Shown here piece by piece: positions 1 through 5,910 of a DNA stretch of 5,910 bases (its first letter is position 1; the number at the start of each line of letters is the position of its first letter). Below the pieces are notes generated by a model. The model worked only from the letters and a program-made list of their open reading frames with translations, was not told where the DNA came from and made no database searches. Source of the DNA: Gammaproteobacteria bacterium (GTDB lineage Bacteria; Pseudomonadota; Gammaproteobacteria; Pseudomonadales; Pseudohongiellaceae); contig RKSA01000027.1 in the NCBI GenBank assembly GCA_007571115.1, positions 1 to 5,910 of the forward strand. The letters are read 5' to 3'. Made by a program: the position numbers and the translations under genes.

Positions 1-2
1 CC

Positions 3-356
3 CGCACCGATACGGAGATCAACCCGACCACTTTGGGTCTTGCGTTCGGCTACGGGCAAGACAATTGGTCTCTCGACTACTGGTACGGTCAGACCGACCG
101 TGACAATGGCCAGGAGAAGAAACTCCACTCTCTGGCTGGCCAGCTTGGCGTGGGCAAGGCTACTCTTCGTGCCATCTGGGAAAGAGACACCCTTGAAGAG
201 GGATCTGCCGATTTCGACGAAAGCTTTGTGACCCTTGGGGTGCAGTATGACCTTGGAAGCCGTGCTCGGGTCTTCGCCGAGTACGACAATCTCGATTCCG
301 ATGATGATTCGTTTGACAGAGATCGCTTCGCGGTGGGCTATCGGGTGGACTTCTGA
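3..356 (+). CDS. Gram-negative porin, C-terminal part (5' end outside window)
   Basis: The reading frame is open from the left edge (first full codon at base 3) to the TGA at 354-356, about 117 codons, so the gene starts upstream of the window. The protein alternates short strands rich in aromatic and polar residues with acidic turns, and it ends in YRVDF. A terminal aromatic residue, usually Phe, closing the last strand is the outer-membrane beta-barrel signature recognised by the Bam machinery. The pattern of a 'VTLGVQYDLGS' strand, a 'VFAEYDNLDSDDD' strand with an acidic turn and a final 'FAVGYRVDF' strand is typical of general porins of the Porin_4 kind. It should therefore form part of a passive diffusion channel in the outer membrane. 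A TTG at 33 is only an internal Leu codon, not a start. A terminator follows 20 bases after the stop. The barrel assignment is firm; the exact porin family is inference. Confidence 0.75.
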   Translation, partial: RTDTEINPTTLGLAFGYGQDNWSLDYWYGQTDRDNGQEKKLHSLAGQLGVGKATLRAIWERDTLEEGSADFDESFVTLGVQYDLGSRARVFAEYDNLDSDDDSFDRDRFAVGYRVDF

Positions 357-375
357 TCGAATCCAATTCGACTGG

Positions 376-411
376 GGTAGGACGGCCAATCAATGGTCGT
401 CCTGCCTTTTT
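376..411 (+). terminator. Rho-independent terminator of the porin gene
   Basis: A 13-bp stem (376-388 with 394-406, two G-T wobbles) encloses a 5-base loop (ATCAA) and is followed at once by five T (407-411). It lies 20 bases past the porin stop and ends 71 bases before the lipoprotein start, so it separates the two transcription units. Confidence 0.9.
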
Positions 412-467
412 GAGCGTATGACCTAAAGCGTGAAAACACCTAGACATTCTTGAACCAAAAACCTAAC

Positions 468-472
468 AGGAG
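468..472 (+). promoter_or_regulatory. Ribosome binding site that sets the lipoprotein start
   Basis: AGGAG sits 10 bases before the ATG at 483 and decides the start. The frame is open further up to a TTG at 450, but that codon has no Shine-Dalgarno sequence, and using it would place 11 polar residues before the signal peptide. The promoter should lie in 412-467; I see no convincing -35/-10 pair there. Confidence 0.8.
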
Positions 473-482
473 AGAGAAAACC

Positions 483-2462
483 ATGAACAAGAAACTTACA
501 GCGAGCATGACTTCCGCAGTCAGCGTCGCAGCACTGACGTTGCTGACGTCGTGCGGCGGCGGCAGTAGCGGCGGCGGCAGTGTTTCCACGCTTCCGACGA
601 CGCTGCAATTCTTGCGCGGCGCCATCACAGAGGCAGGTGCAGATTCGGTGCGATCTGTGCTCCCCACCGCGGCGGCGGCCACCCCCACCCGCGGCAGCGT
701 CACCCAAGCCGCGTCCGCCTCAACGGTTGCAGTAACAGTGACGCCGAATGGTGACGGCCTGAACTACGGCTGGAGACTTGAAACACAGACAGGTTCTGGC
801 TCCGTAACCAATATCGATTCATTTTCTTTGGGAAGAACGGATGTACTGGTGGATGCCAGCAACTCCCTTGGTGAGTTCCGGAATATTGGGATGCGGGGGT
901 CATCATCTTCTGATGGCAGTGAGTATTACGTCAGTATCTTCCACGACCACGAGGGCGGTGATGATGAGGATTACATCGCCGGCGGCTTCTGGCTCCATGT
1001 CACTTCGGAGCAGTCCAACCATAGTTTTGGTGCATTCGCCGACGGCAGCAGTCCGTTTAATTTCTCGACGGAAGTCTCGGGATCCTCGACCTACAGCGGG
1101 AAGGCCGCGGGGCTCTGCGATTGCGCGGGCGCCAGCGGCACGGCGGTGGCCCCACGCGTCTTCGAGGCGAATGCCGAGCTGGACGCAGTGTTCGGCGGCT
1201 CCAGCACTATCTCAGGCACGATCGATGCGTTTGTTGTGGATGGCGTAGCGCTTGCGGGTGATGCGGCGCGGTCTGTGAGCTTGATGCACCGAGACTTCAG
1301 CTCTGGTTTCTTCACGGGCGACACCTCTCTCAACGGAACGGATGATCACGGCGAATGGGGCGGAGAGTTCTACGGGGTTCGCGATGCCGACAACACGCTT
1401 CCCGGCTCCGTCGGCGGCACCTTCGGGGCGACGGACGGCGCCGAGACGTTCGTGGGCGCGTTCGGCGCCCATCATGTCGTCGCAGGCGACGCTGACTCAG
1501 GCAATGGTGATACCTCTGGTGTCCCTCCAACTAGCCCAACATCCGGGATCTTGGGGTCAGGCATTAGTGCGCCACTACCAGCTACGCAAGCCGCATTTCG
1601 AACGGCGGCAGCAACCACCCCTAACCGCGGGGGTGTTACCTCTTTCGGTATCGATCCCGGTGACGTTACTCAAGCAAAGAGCGATTTAAGGGCTGAAACG
1701 CGTTCTCTCGTCATTAATGACCAGCAGGATGCGATCTCTTTTCGACTAATTGGGAGAGACACTAACCCTCTTGTAGTTCCTACTAGTGTGTCGGAGAGCA
1801 GAGACCTAAATTCTGTGTTCGATAACATCGAGATGCAAATGCCCAGTGATGACGGTCAGTATTACCTCAGTGTCTTGACCGACAATGACCTGACCGACAG
1901 TACCCTGCCAGGAGATTATGTCGCTGCTGGTTTCTGGCTCCATGTCCCTGAGACGGGGTCGGCCCCTGATGTTAGTTTTGGTGCATTCGCCGATGGTAAC
2001 CGCCCATTTACGTATTCGGGGGAGACTGTATCTGCTGTGTCGAACACTGCAGCGGTATATTCTGGTGTTGCGGTCGGCGCATATTGCGAGTGTGCAGAGT
2101 CAGCTATGGAGTCAGGCAATATTGACCTGTTCGATGCGAACGTGACTTTGACAGCCAACTTCACCAGCAATGAGATTTCAGGTAGAGTGACGGACTTCCA
2201 GGTAGGCGGAAGCCGTCTGGAGAGTACCATCTACCTGCAATCTGCCCCGATTTCAACTGCCACTGATGGCGGCGGCTTCTTTACGGGGGAAACGTCCCTC
2301 ACGGCTTCGGACGATGCTTCGCAAGCTGATGACGGAAAATGGGGCGGAGCGTTCTACGGTGCTGTTAACGGCGCATCTGCGCCCGCATCGGCCGCCGGCA
2401 CCTTCGGAGCTAGTAGTGACACCCACTCTTATCTGGGTGCATTCGGAGCAAGTCTAGAATAA
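483..2462 (+). CDS. Two-unit TbpB-like surface lipoprotein, probable Slam substrate
   Basis: This is an intact 659-residue protein. It starts with a lipoprotein signal peptide: positive MNKK, a hydrophobic stretch, and lipobox L21-T-S-C24, so Cys24 should be lipidated. A Gly/Ser linker (GGGSSGGGS) follows. The rest is two homologous units at about residues 60-331 and 370-659, joined by a Pro/Ser/Gly/Thr linker (about 333-368). Paired landmarks are TPTRG (67-71) and TPNRG (379-383); GFWLHV near 168 and 483; SFGAFADG at 181 and 498; FFTG(D/E)TSL; WGGxFYG at 292 and 620; and GTFGA followed by GAFGA at each unit's end. The WGGxFYG...GTFGA...GAFGA series is the C-terminal barrel signature of TbpB-like lipoproteins (TbpB_B_D, PF01298), which are anchored on the outer leaflet and in pathogens bind host iron or haem proteins. 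Ligand here is unknown. Two lobes recall the bilobed TbpB layout. Each unit carries a CxC pair (212/214 and 535/537) in the same place. A broken Slam exporter relic lies just downstream. Family assignment is strong; surface display is inferred. Confidence 0.85.
   Translation: MNKKLTASMTSAVSVAALTLLTSCGGGSSGGGSVSTLPTTLQFLRGAITEAGADSVRSVLPTAAAATPTRGSVTQAASASTVAVTVTPNGDGLNYGWRLETQTGSGSVTNIDSFSLGRTDVLVDASNSLGEFRNIGMRGSSSSDGSEYYVSIFHDHEGGDDEDYIAGGFWLHVTSEQSNHSFGAFADGSSPFNFSTEVSGSSTYSGKAAGLCDCAGASGTAVAPRVFEANAELDAVFGGSSTISGTIDAFVVDGVALAGDAARSVSLMHRDFSSGFFTGDTSLNGTDDHGEWGGEFYGVRDADNTLPGSVGGTFGATDGAETFVGAFGAHHVVAGDADSGNGDTSGVPPTSPTSGILGSGISAPLPATQAAFRTAAATTPNRGGVTSFGIDPGDVTQAKSDLRAETRSLVINDQQDAISFRLIGRDTNPLVVPTSVSESRDLNSVFDNIEMQMPSDDGQYYLSVLTDNDLTDSTLPGDYVAAGFWLHVPETGSAPDVSFGAFADGNRPFTYSGETVSAVSNTAAVYSGVAVGAYCECAESAMESGNIDLFDANVTLTANFTSNEISGRVTDFQVGGSRLESTIYLQSAPISTATDGGGFFTGETSLTASDDASQADDGKWGGAFYGAVNGASAPASAAGTFGASSDTHSYLGAFGASLE
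660..1475 (+). repeat. Internal duplication in the lipoprotein gene, unit 1
   Basis: First of two in-frame homologous units (residues about 60-331). Corresponding landmarks lie 312-328 codons apart in unit 2, with the offset drifting through small indels. A 21-base stretch at 1022-1042 recurs exactly at 1973-1993, encoding the shared SFGAFAD motif. This unit is GC-rich: 86 of 120 bases at 1381-1500 by hand count. Confidence 0.85.
1590..2459 (+). repeat. Internal duplication in the lipoprotein gene, unit 2
   Basis: Second homologous unit (residues about 370-659). It keeps the order of motifs of unit 1 but has diverged strongly outside them and is clearly poorer in GC in its first half (57 of 120 bases at 1681-1800 by hand count). 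The duplication is therefore old, or the two units have different histories. Confidence 0.85.
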
Positions 2463-2513
2463 TAACGTTAACAGTCCTTCACGCACTTTGATCCGCAACG
2501 AAGTGCTTTACTC

Positions 2514-2553
2514 AGAAGCCCGAGACCACAGGGATCTCGGGCTTCTTCTTTTT
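2514..2553 (+). terminator. Rho-independent terminator of the lipoprotein gene
   Basis: A perfect 12-bp stem (2514-2525 with 2535-2546) closes a 9-base loop (2526-2534) and runs into a T-rich tail ending in TTTTT (2549-2553). It starts 52 bases after the lipoprotein stop. It ends only about 15 bases before the first recognisable codons of the Slam relic, so lipoprotein transcription would not normally enter the relic. Confidence 0.92.
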
Positions 2554-2567
2554 CGGGTGGTGCCCTC

Positions 2568-3945
2568 ACAAAAACCCTTCTGGCCACCTGCCTTTTGGCG
2601 ATCCTGCTCTTCTGTGCCCCTCTTTTCCGCCGTCCAGTCTGGGGGGAGGAGCGGAGCAGGGGGCGGAGCAGTCCCATCTTTCGTCCAACTCCCAGATCGT
2701 GTGCGCCCGCACCCTGTTTGAGCAGGGTGTTCACGGGGAAGCATGCCGGTTGCTCCGTTCGCTTGTCGGGAACCGCCCCGGCAAGGTCGATGCGCTGTTC
2801 CTGGGGCATCTCCGTTATCGCGACGGCGGAGTGCATGGATCCAGAGGATAAGTGCCGTTCTGCGTTGCAGCACGAGGCGACGCTCGCTCGCGCGCCGTGC
2901 TGGTGAACAACCCCAGCCTGATGAGAGTTCGACTGGAATTCGCGCGGGCGCTCTTTCTGGGGGTGACGTCGAGCTGTTGGAGGAGCAGTTGCGGCCGGAG
3001 CTGTCGGGCAACCCGCTCGAGGCGGTGGATGCGAACATCCTGAGATTCATCCGCGCCTTTCGCGAGCGCAAGCGATAGAGCGGCTACTTCGTCTTCTTGA
3101 TCGCCCCAGGACAGCAACATCTGATCGGCATCGGACGCGGAGGTGATCGAGTTTTTCACCCTGCCGTTCCTCCCGGATGAGGGGTCGAACCGCTGGTCTG
3201 GGCTGGGCATCTCGATCTGGGGCGGCAGCGCGTACCGACATCCCCTGGGCGGCCGCGCTCGCCTGCACTCAGGATTGGACATGTCGGTCGTCAACTACAA
3301 GGGCAGCCCCCTCGACCGCATCACCCTGCTGAGCCATGCCGGTTTGCGCTGGCTCATCGATGCCGAGTCCGAGGCGAGCCTGCTCGCCTCGGCGGGCAAG
3401 CACTGGATCGCTGCATCTTCGGACAGCAACGTCGTCGGGATTCGCATCGAGGTGCGCAAGTGCTGGGGGTAGCCCCGAGCGTAGACGGGTCGCTCGTGGT
3501 GCAGTAGCGCAGGCCGCGCGACGCTCCCCTGGCGCGGGGGAGCCATGCAGTCCTTGCGAATGGGCGTAGCGTGGTTGCTGTCGCCCACCATACGCAGGGA
3601 TGGACAGGTGGAGATCTCCCGCCGACTGCCCGGATGTCAATCGGCTTCGCAATGTCCAGCGCAACGCCGGTGTCGAAGCGTCCTTCACGTTGCCGCAGGT
3701 CTGGACGGTGGGCGCAACTTCTGCCGCATATGGACGCGCTGCCGGGACAACCGGTTTCCGTTCACGGACGGTTCTACCCACAGGGACAGGACGCGGATCG
3801 CGCGCGCGAGCGTCCTGAACCGGGGCTTCGAGCTGTTCGGCTTCAGCCCCAGCTGGCGGCGATTCGGGAGACGCGGGAGTCGAACGCGAAGCTTCACGAC
3901 TGCAAGCGCAACCGCGACGGGCTGCGTGCCGTCAGGCAGTTCCGA
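2568..3945 (+). pseudogene. Decayed Slam-type lipoprotein exporter (TPR + DUF560 barrel)
   Basis: Pieces of one Slam-like protein can be read in order, changing frame about eight times. They are: signal peptide LLATCLLAILLFC (about 2577-2615); LSSNSQIVCARTLFEQG and NRPGKVDALFLGH (about 2678-2810); VIATAECMDPEDK (2814-2852); LMRVRLEFARALFLG (about 2918-2962); ELLEEQLRPELSGNPLEA then FRERKR (to 3075); SGYFVFLIAP; DSNI; then the barrel with GLGISIWGGSAYRHPL (from about 3200), MGVAWLLSPTIRRDG, NRFPFTDGSTHRDRTRIA, VLNRGFELFGFSP, ETRESNAKLHDCKRN and the terminal AVRQF (3942). Slam proteins have an N-terminal TPR domain and an outer-membrane barrel that moves lipoproteins such as TbpB to the cell surface. 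Lesions include TAG at 3076-3078 where Trp is expected before SGYF, TGA at 3122-3124, TAG at 3470 and 3482, an apparent one-base gain near 3108, and CGA at 3943-3945 where a stop is expected after VRQF. The relic spans about 459 codons, near full family length. No good start codon or ribosome site survives. The residue-level comparison is from memory of the family, not an alignment. Confidence 0.8.
3173..3460 (+). repeat. Inverted repeat, left arm (Slam barrel segment)
   Basis: These 288 bases match the reverse complement of 5623-5910 without a gap. By hand count there are 49 mismatches overall (83% identity) and 26 in the first 215 bases (88%), including one exact 44-base match. Both arms encode the same part of a Slam barrel (shared ITLLSHAGLRWLIDAESEA). 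Weaker similarity continues for some tens of bases past 3475. Confidence 0.92.
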
Positions 3946-4433
3946 CTCGCGATGCCCGTTCCTCCCTCCATGCCTCGGGTGGCTGGAGTCCCCGCTCGCC
4001 GCACCGGTGCCGCATTGTCAGGCGCTGCCTTTCAGCTCACCCATCCAGTATCTCTTGGGCGCGCCGAAGCAGACGACTGCGGGGGATGTGGAGCGCAGAC
4101 GGCAAAGGTGGTGTCGAGGCGCATCTCCGGTGATAGGCGATAGGGAAAGCCCTGACGCTGGATCTCAGGGATGAGAGTGCGAGATGGGCGAGGTCGAGCG
4201 GCTGTCTCGGGAAACGAAAGTCACCCGGCATGCTGAAGGCGGTCATAGGATGCCCGAGAATGTCTGAATATCTCTCGGGGAATGCAACTCTCACTGCCTC
4301 CCGCATCATCTGCGTCTGCGCCACGTCTGGGGGCGGCAGGTTAGCCGTGTGCAGACGCATGTCCGACCACGATGACCGCTATTCTCCCCTCAAGCTCTGC
4401 CGCCATGGTGCGTTGCGTAGCCATTTCCATCGA
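3946..4433. other. 488-bp spacer between convergent relics, no identifiable gene
   Basis: This stretch lies between the 3' ends of the Slam relic (+) and the autotransporter-like relic (-). One ATG-started open frame of 107 codons runs on the - strand (4360 to 4037). It has no ribosome site at a usable distance, matches no family I know, and could be chance or another decayed gene. A 7-bp hairpin (4253-4259 with 4273-4279) and a 6-bp hairpin (4150-4155 with 4165-4170) lack T tracts on either strand, so neither is a convincing terminator. I see no transposase, tRNA or repeat here. Confidence 0.5.
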
Positions 4434-5470
4434 TCAGAATGTGCGCCGCAGCTGGTTCAGGCCGTAAGGCTTTCCGTCGCGCGCGTGGACATGCCCGCGC
4501 TGCTCCGCCCATCTGGCGTCCGCCCGCAGATAGACCGGGCTGAACGAGCGCGAGTACGAAGTGCGCAGATACGGCTCGCGTCCGCTCGGCCGCTCTCGAT
4601 GCGCAACGGCTGGCTCAGCGACAAGCCAAGGGCATGGGAAGCGGCGAAGACGTCTCTCCCCTGCGGCACGAGTCCGAACAAGGACGACAACAGCGTGTCG
4701 ATCCTGCGGACTGTGCCTCTGCCCCAGACATTCCGGTGGTGCGCCCCACGAACGCGCCGCTGCCGCGCTCCAATCCGGGTCGAGCACACGGTGTGCCGTC
4801 ACACCGGCGAAGAACGTGCGCCCGTTGCCGCAGCGCCCATGGCGCTCTCCGAAGCGATCCCCATCGCCGCTTCGATCTCGCGCAAGTATCCCGCCCGGAA
4901 CAAGAGGGATCCCGAGGCAACCTCTGCCTCCACCAACGACGCCAGATTGGATCCGCCGACAGGAGAGCGATCCCCAGAAAGACCCTACGGACAGGCTCAG
5001 CGCGAGCCGCCCGCCCGAGGGCAACCTCGTCTAACTGCCTGCGCCGAGACCGCCGAAGCGACACTTATCCACAGGGCGGCAAGTCCGGAACCGTGCCTGA
5101 ACGCCATGTGCATAGCGCCTCCACTGCGGAACAAGGCAAACAGGCAACCGAGATGTTCGCGCATGGACAGGAACGCCTCGTTCCCGTCCAGCAGTGCGCA
5201 GCGCACCGACAGGTGAGCGATGGGGGCAGGAGGCTGGCTCCCAAGCGCCGGGACAATGCCGGCGGGTGCGCCCCAATCGTCGACACGCAGATCCCGCCGT
5301 CGCTCCCTGAGAACTCCAAGACTCGGCGGGTCGCCCCTCCCCGAGCGATCCTTGATGAGACACTCCGTGGACATGAAGAACGGGCGCAACCGGCTCGTCC
5401 AAGAGCGCGAACTGGATCCCACCGAAGGCGCGCCCGAGGACATCGCTGGCCGCTGGTCTTCCCCAGAGTC
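4434..5470 (-). pseudogene. Decayed outer-membrane barrel, probable S8-type autotransporter C-terminal part
   Basis: Read from high to low coordinate in mixed frames, the - strand gives SDVLGRAFGGIQFALLDE (about 5460-5395), RPFFMSTECLIKDRSG, VLEFSGSDGGI, CALLDGNEAFLSM, SLLFRAGYLREIEAAMG (about 4910-4860) leading to a TGA at 4801-4799, then in other frames RTFFAGVTAHRVLDPDW, LGLSLSQPLRIESGRAD (about 4630-4580), SFSPVYLRADARWAEQRG and a last strand LNQLRRTF followed by TGA (4436-4434). In subtilisin-like (S8) autotransporters of proteobacteria, a 'GDALG..F....LDeyDRpF' element is followed by a barrel containing a 'RaGyl.E...lG' strand and 'LSQPLRvESG', ending in an aromatic residue. Order and spacing here (about 345 codons) fit that picture. 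The protease domain is not in the window; the upstream sequence on this strand is Slam relic instead. No frame is open throughout, so it cannot be functional. The outer-membrane barrel call is firmer than the S8 subfamily. Confidence 0.5.
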
Positions 5471-5519
5471 ATCACGGACAGATGCAGAATCACACAGGGG
5501 ACAGAAACCCGACACACAA

Positions 5520-5910
5520 GGAGAACGACATGAAGAGACCAAAGCAACCCAAATATCCTGCATGGATAGACCGCAGGGCGCACCGCGATCGATCTGTCCG
5601 CGCTCAGACATCGCCCACGTCGCTTGCGCACCTCGAGGTGGATCCCGTTGTCGTTGCTGCCCAAGGAACTGGTGTCCCGTAGCTTGCCCTCCCTTGCGAG
5701 CAGGTCCGCCTCGGACTCGGCGTCGATGAGCCAGCGCAAACCGGCATGGCTCAGCAGGGTGATGCGTTCGAAGGGGTTGCCCTTGTAGCCGACGACTGAC
5801 ATGTCCAATCCTGTCCGCAGGCGAACGCGGCCGCTGAGGGGATGCCGGTGCTCGCCGCCGCCCCAAGTCGAGATGCCCAGCCCGGAGCGCCGGTTCGACC
5901 CCTCGTCCGG
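5520..5910 (-). pseudogene. Second Slam relic, inverted, runs off the right edge
   Basis: The - strand reads a Slam barrel segment: PDEGSNRRSGLGIS, WGGGEHRHPLSGRVRLRTG, LDMSVVGYKGNPFERITLL, SHAGLRWLIDAESEADLLA and GIHLEVRK. This matches the + strand relic at 3173-3460 residue for residue in most positions. Past EVRK the nucleotide match continues more weakly ('gagcg...ggtgc' at the equivalent place, then a shared CCATGCAG). The frame then departs from anything Slam-like near 5520, before the region where Slam barrels have their last strands, so the 3' end is lost. The 5' part (signal peptide, TPR region, first strands) lies beyond the window, so whether the outside portion is intact cannot be seen here. 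As the C-terminal strands are missing inside the window, the copy is unlikely to be functional. Confidence 0.72.
5623..5910 (-). repeat. Inverted repeat, right arm (Slam barrel segment)
   Basis: Partner of 3173-3460 in opposite orientation, 83% identical over 288 ungapped bases by hand count. Similarity reaches the last base of the window, so the repeat probably continues outside. The arms are 2,162 bases apart. Confidence 0.92.

Noticed and set aside
450..482. Upstream TTG start that would lengthen the lipoprotein by 11 residues
   Set aside because: It has no ribosome site, and the ATG at 483 has AGGAG at correct spacing and opens directly on a classical lipoprotein signal peptide.
552..581. 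GGC-rich double repeat after the lipobox
   Set aside because: It encodes an ordinary Gly/Ser tether after Cys24. Slippage in steps of three would keep the frame, so there is no evidence of a phase-variation switch.
4253..4279. Hairpin with 7-bp stem between the convergent relics
   Set aside because: It has no T tract on either strand and a 13-base loop, so it is too weak to call a terminator.
4037..4360. - strand frame of 107 codons in the spacer
   Set aside because: No ribosome site at working distance, no recognised motif and unremarkable codon use, so not called as a gene.
5065..5073. Perfect DnaA-box consensus (TTATCCACA)
   Set aside because: It is a single copy with no companion boxes or AT-rich tract, and it sits inside the autotransporter-like relic, so it is most likely chance.
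4230..5216. Long + strand open frame of 328 codons
   Set aside because: It lies antisense to the autotransporter-like relic, has a low-complexity Arg/Pro/Ala-rich product typical of GC-rich shadow frames, and has no recognisable domain or ribosome site.
5530..5682. Small + strand frame starting MKRPKQPKYPAW with AAGGAG 8 bases before the ATG
   Set aside because: The start looks good, but the frame is entirely antisense to the second Slam relic and its second half is simply the complement of that barrel. It could be real if the Slam homology ends earlier than I judge.
4997..5866. Long - strand open frame of 289 codons
   Set aside because: It runs across both the Slam and the autotransporter relics. 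Only short stretches carry family motifs; the rest is out of frame with them, so it is a chance opening.

Overview
The window comes from a Gram-negative bacterium, most likely a proteobacterium. Everything recognisable in it belongs to the outer membrane: a porin C-terminus, a surface lipoprotein of the transferrin-binding-protein-B (TbpB) barrel type, relics of Slam-type lipoprotein exporters, and a probable autotransporter relic. An alphaproteobacterium is my best guess from the style of these families, but nothing here proves it.

Left third (1-2553). The 3' end of a porin gene is followed by a strong intrinsic terminator. Then comes one intact gene of 659 codons with its own Shine-Dalgarno site and a second strong terminator. 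It encodes a lipoprotein built from two tandem copies of a TbpB-like unit. Between its two terminators it appears to be a single-gene transcription unit.

Middle (about 2568-3945, + strand). Directly behind the second terminator lies a nearly full-length but broken Slam gene (surface lipoprotein assembly modulator; N-terminal TPR part plus DUF560/SlipAM beta-barrel). Signal peptide, TPR region, start of the barrel and the terminal VRQF can all be read in order, but only by changing frame about eight times and passing several stops. Slam exporters are commonly encoded beside the TbpB-like lipoproteins they deliver, so this looks like an intact substrate next to a dead exporter.

Right (about 4434-5910, - strand). 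A second, inverted Slam relic runs off the right edge. It is 83% identical by hand count to the first over 288 ungapped bases. Downstream of it on the - strand is a decayed barrel resembling the C-terminal part of S8 (subtilisin-type) autotransporters. About 490 bp between the convergent relics (3946-4433) holds nothing I can identify. No RNA genes, CRISPR arrays, transposases or attachment sites were seen. The long open frames in the right half are shadows of the decayed genes.
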